The notes beneath the pieces were generated by a model. The model made no database searches. It saw only the letters and a program-made list of their open reading frames with translations, and was not told the DNA's origin. From Bdellovibrionales bacterium (GTDB lineage: Bacteria > Myxococcota > XYA12-FULL-58-9 > SYDY01), in assembly GCA_005801425.1 (NCBI GenBank), contig SYDY01000009.1, positions 1-23,789 on the forward strand: a stretch of DNA of 23,789 nt. Direction: 5' to 3'. Position 1 is the stretch's first letter, and each line of letters opens with the position of its first letter. Below are positions 23,648 through 23,789 of the stretch, piece after piece. The translations under genes were made by a program, and so were the position numbers.

Positions 23648-23789
23648 AACATAAAAAAATAAGTAGAATCGTTGCGCCACAAGTTTCTCGACTACCGGGT
23701 TGGCCCAAAGGGAAGTCATGAGTTCGCGGGGATGACGAATATAGAAAAACGAGATTTTTATAAAAAATGAGATGTGACCAAGAGCCAGC

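Larger units (their letters stand above)
23480..23789. mobile_element. MITE-like nested inverted-repeat element, possibly cut by the window edge
   Basis: No gene is seen from 23465 to the end. The segment is framed by inverted arms at 23480-23499 and 23770-23789 (GCTG-n3-CTTGGTCACATCT; 17 of 20 match, the last 13 perfect). Inside lie further arms in symmetrical order: GTCATCCCCGC (23529-23539) with GCGGGGATGAC (23726-23736), and GAAACTTG (23548-23555) with CAAGTTTC (23680-23687). Two small palindromes sit in the centre. The order suggests one non-coding, folded-back element of ~310 bp with later insertions. There is no transposase. Confidence 0.5.

Overview
The window looks like chromosomal DNA of a free-living or host-associated Gram-negative bacterium of roughly 50% GC. 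It encodes lipoproteins, an outer-membrane beta-barrel protein, a sigma-54 promoter and a group-2 sigma-70 factor. The Asp/Gly-rich lipoprotein linker, the M6 protease with FG-GAP repeats, the CsgG-like periplasmic protein and the GlpD sequence recall Myxococcota and other former Deltaproteobacteria. That assignment is an inference. I see no rRNA, tRNA, CRISPR array, prophage or transposase gene.

Left part (1-4650). The 5' two thirds of an ATP-dependent 5-oxoprolinase run off the left edge on the minus strand. It stands back to back with a D-glutamate cyclase family (DUF1445/YcsI) gene, so the pair probably handles glutamate and pyroglutamate. The cyclase converges on a minus-strand gene for a RAP-domain-like protein, and a palindromic GTAGGGGCG repeat forms the ends of both genes. 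A CsgG/TolB-like exported protein follows on the plus strand.

Middle left (4750-10870). Everything here is on the minus strand. The core is a tightly coupled four-gene block, urc1-urc4-upp-udk, which matches the URC route of uracil catabolism described in the yeast Lachancea kluyveri. An outer-membrane barrel gene lies 29 bp upstream of urc1. A small Ser/Pro-rich protein is encoded before the barrel gene, and a 420-aa protein with a Ser/Pro-rich disordered N-terminus follows the block.

Middle (10900-17006). This part holds an exported metallophosphoesterase-like protein with a degenerate first metal motif, a convergent overlapping gene for another Ser/Pro-rich and Tyr/Pro/Gln-rich protein, a TPR protein, and glpD (respiratory glycerol-3-phosphate dehydrogenase) with its own terminator. 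Next comes a near-perfect sigma-54 promoter, whose predicted transcript starts at the foot of a 30-bp hairpin in a ~160-nt structured leader. The leader ends at the Shine-Dalgarno sequence of a group-2 sigma-70-type sigma factor. This is the strongest candidate for an undescribed regulatory system in the window.

Right part (17008-23789). A minus-strand pair encodes a 1165-aa M6-type metalloprotease lipoprotein and a small PKD-domain lipoprotein. A second minus pair encodes a 2OG-Fe(II) oxygenase and a GNAT acetyltransferase. The membrane protease gene htpX reads the other way. The last ~310 bp have no gene and hold a nested inverted-repeat, MITE-like element with two small palindromes inside.
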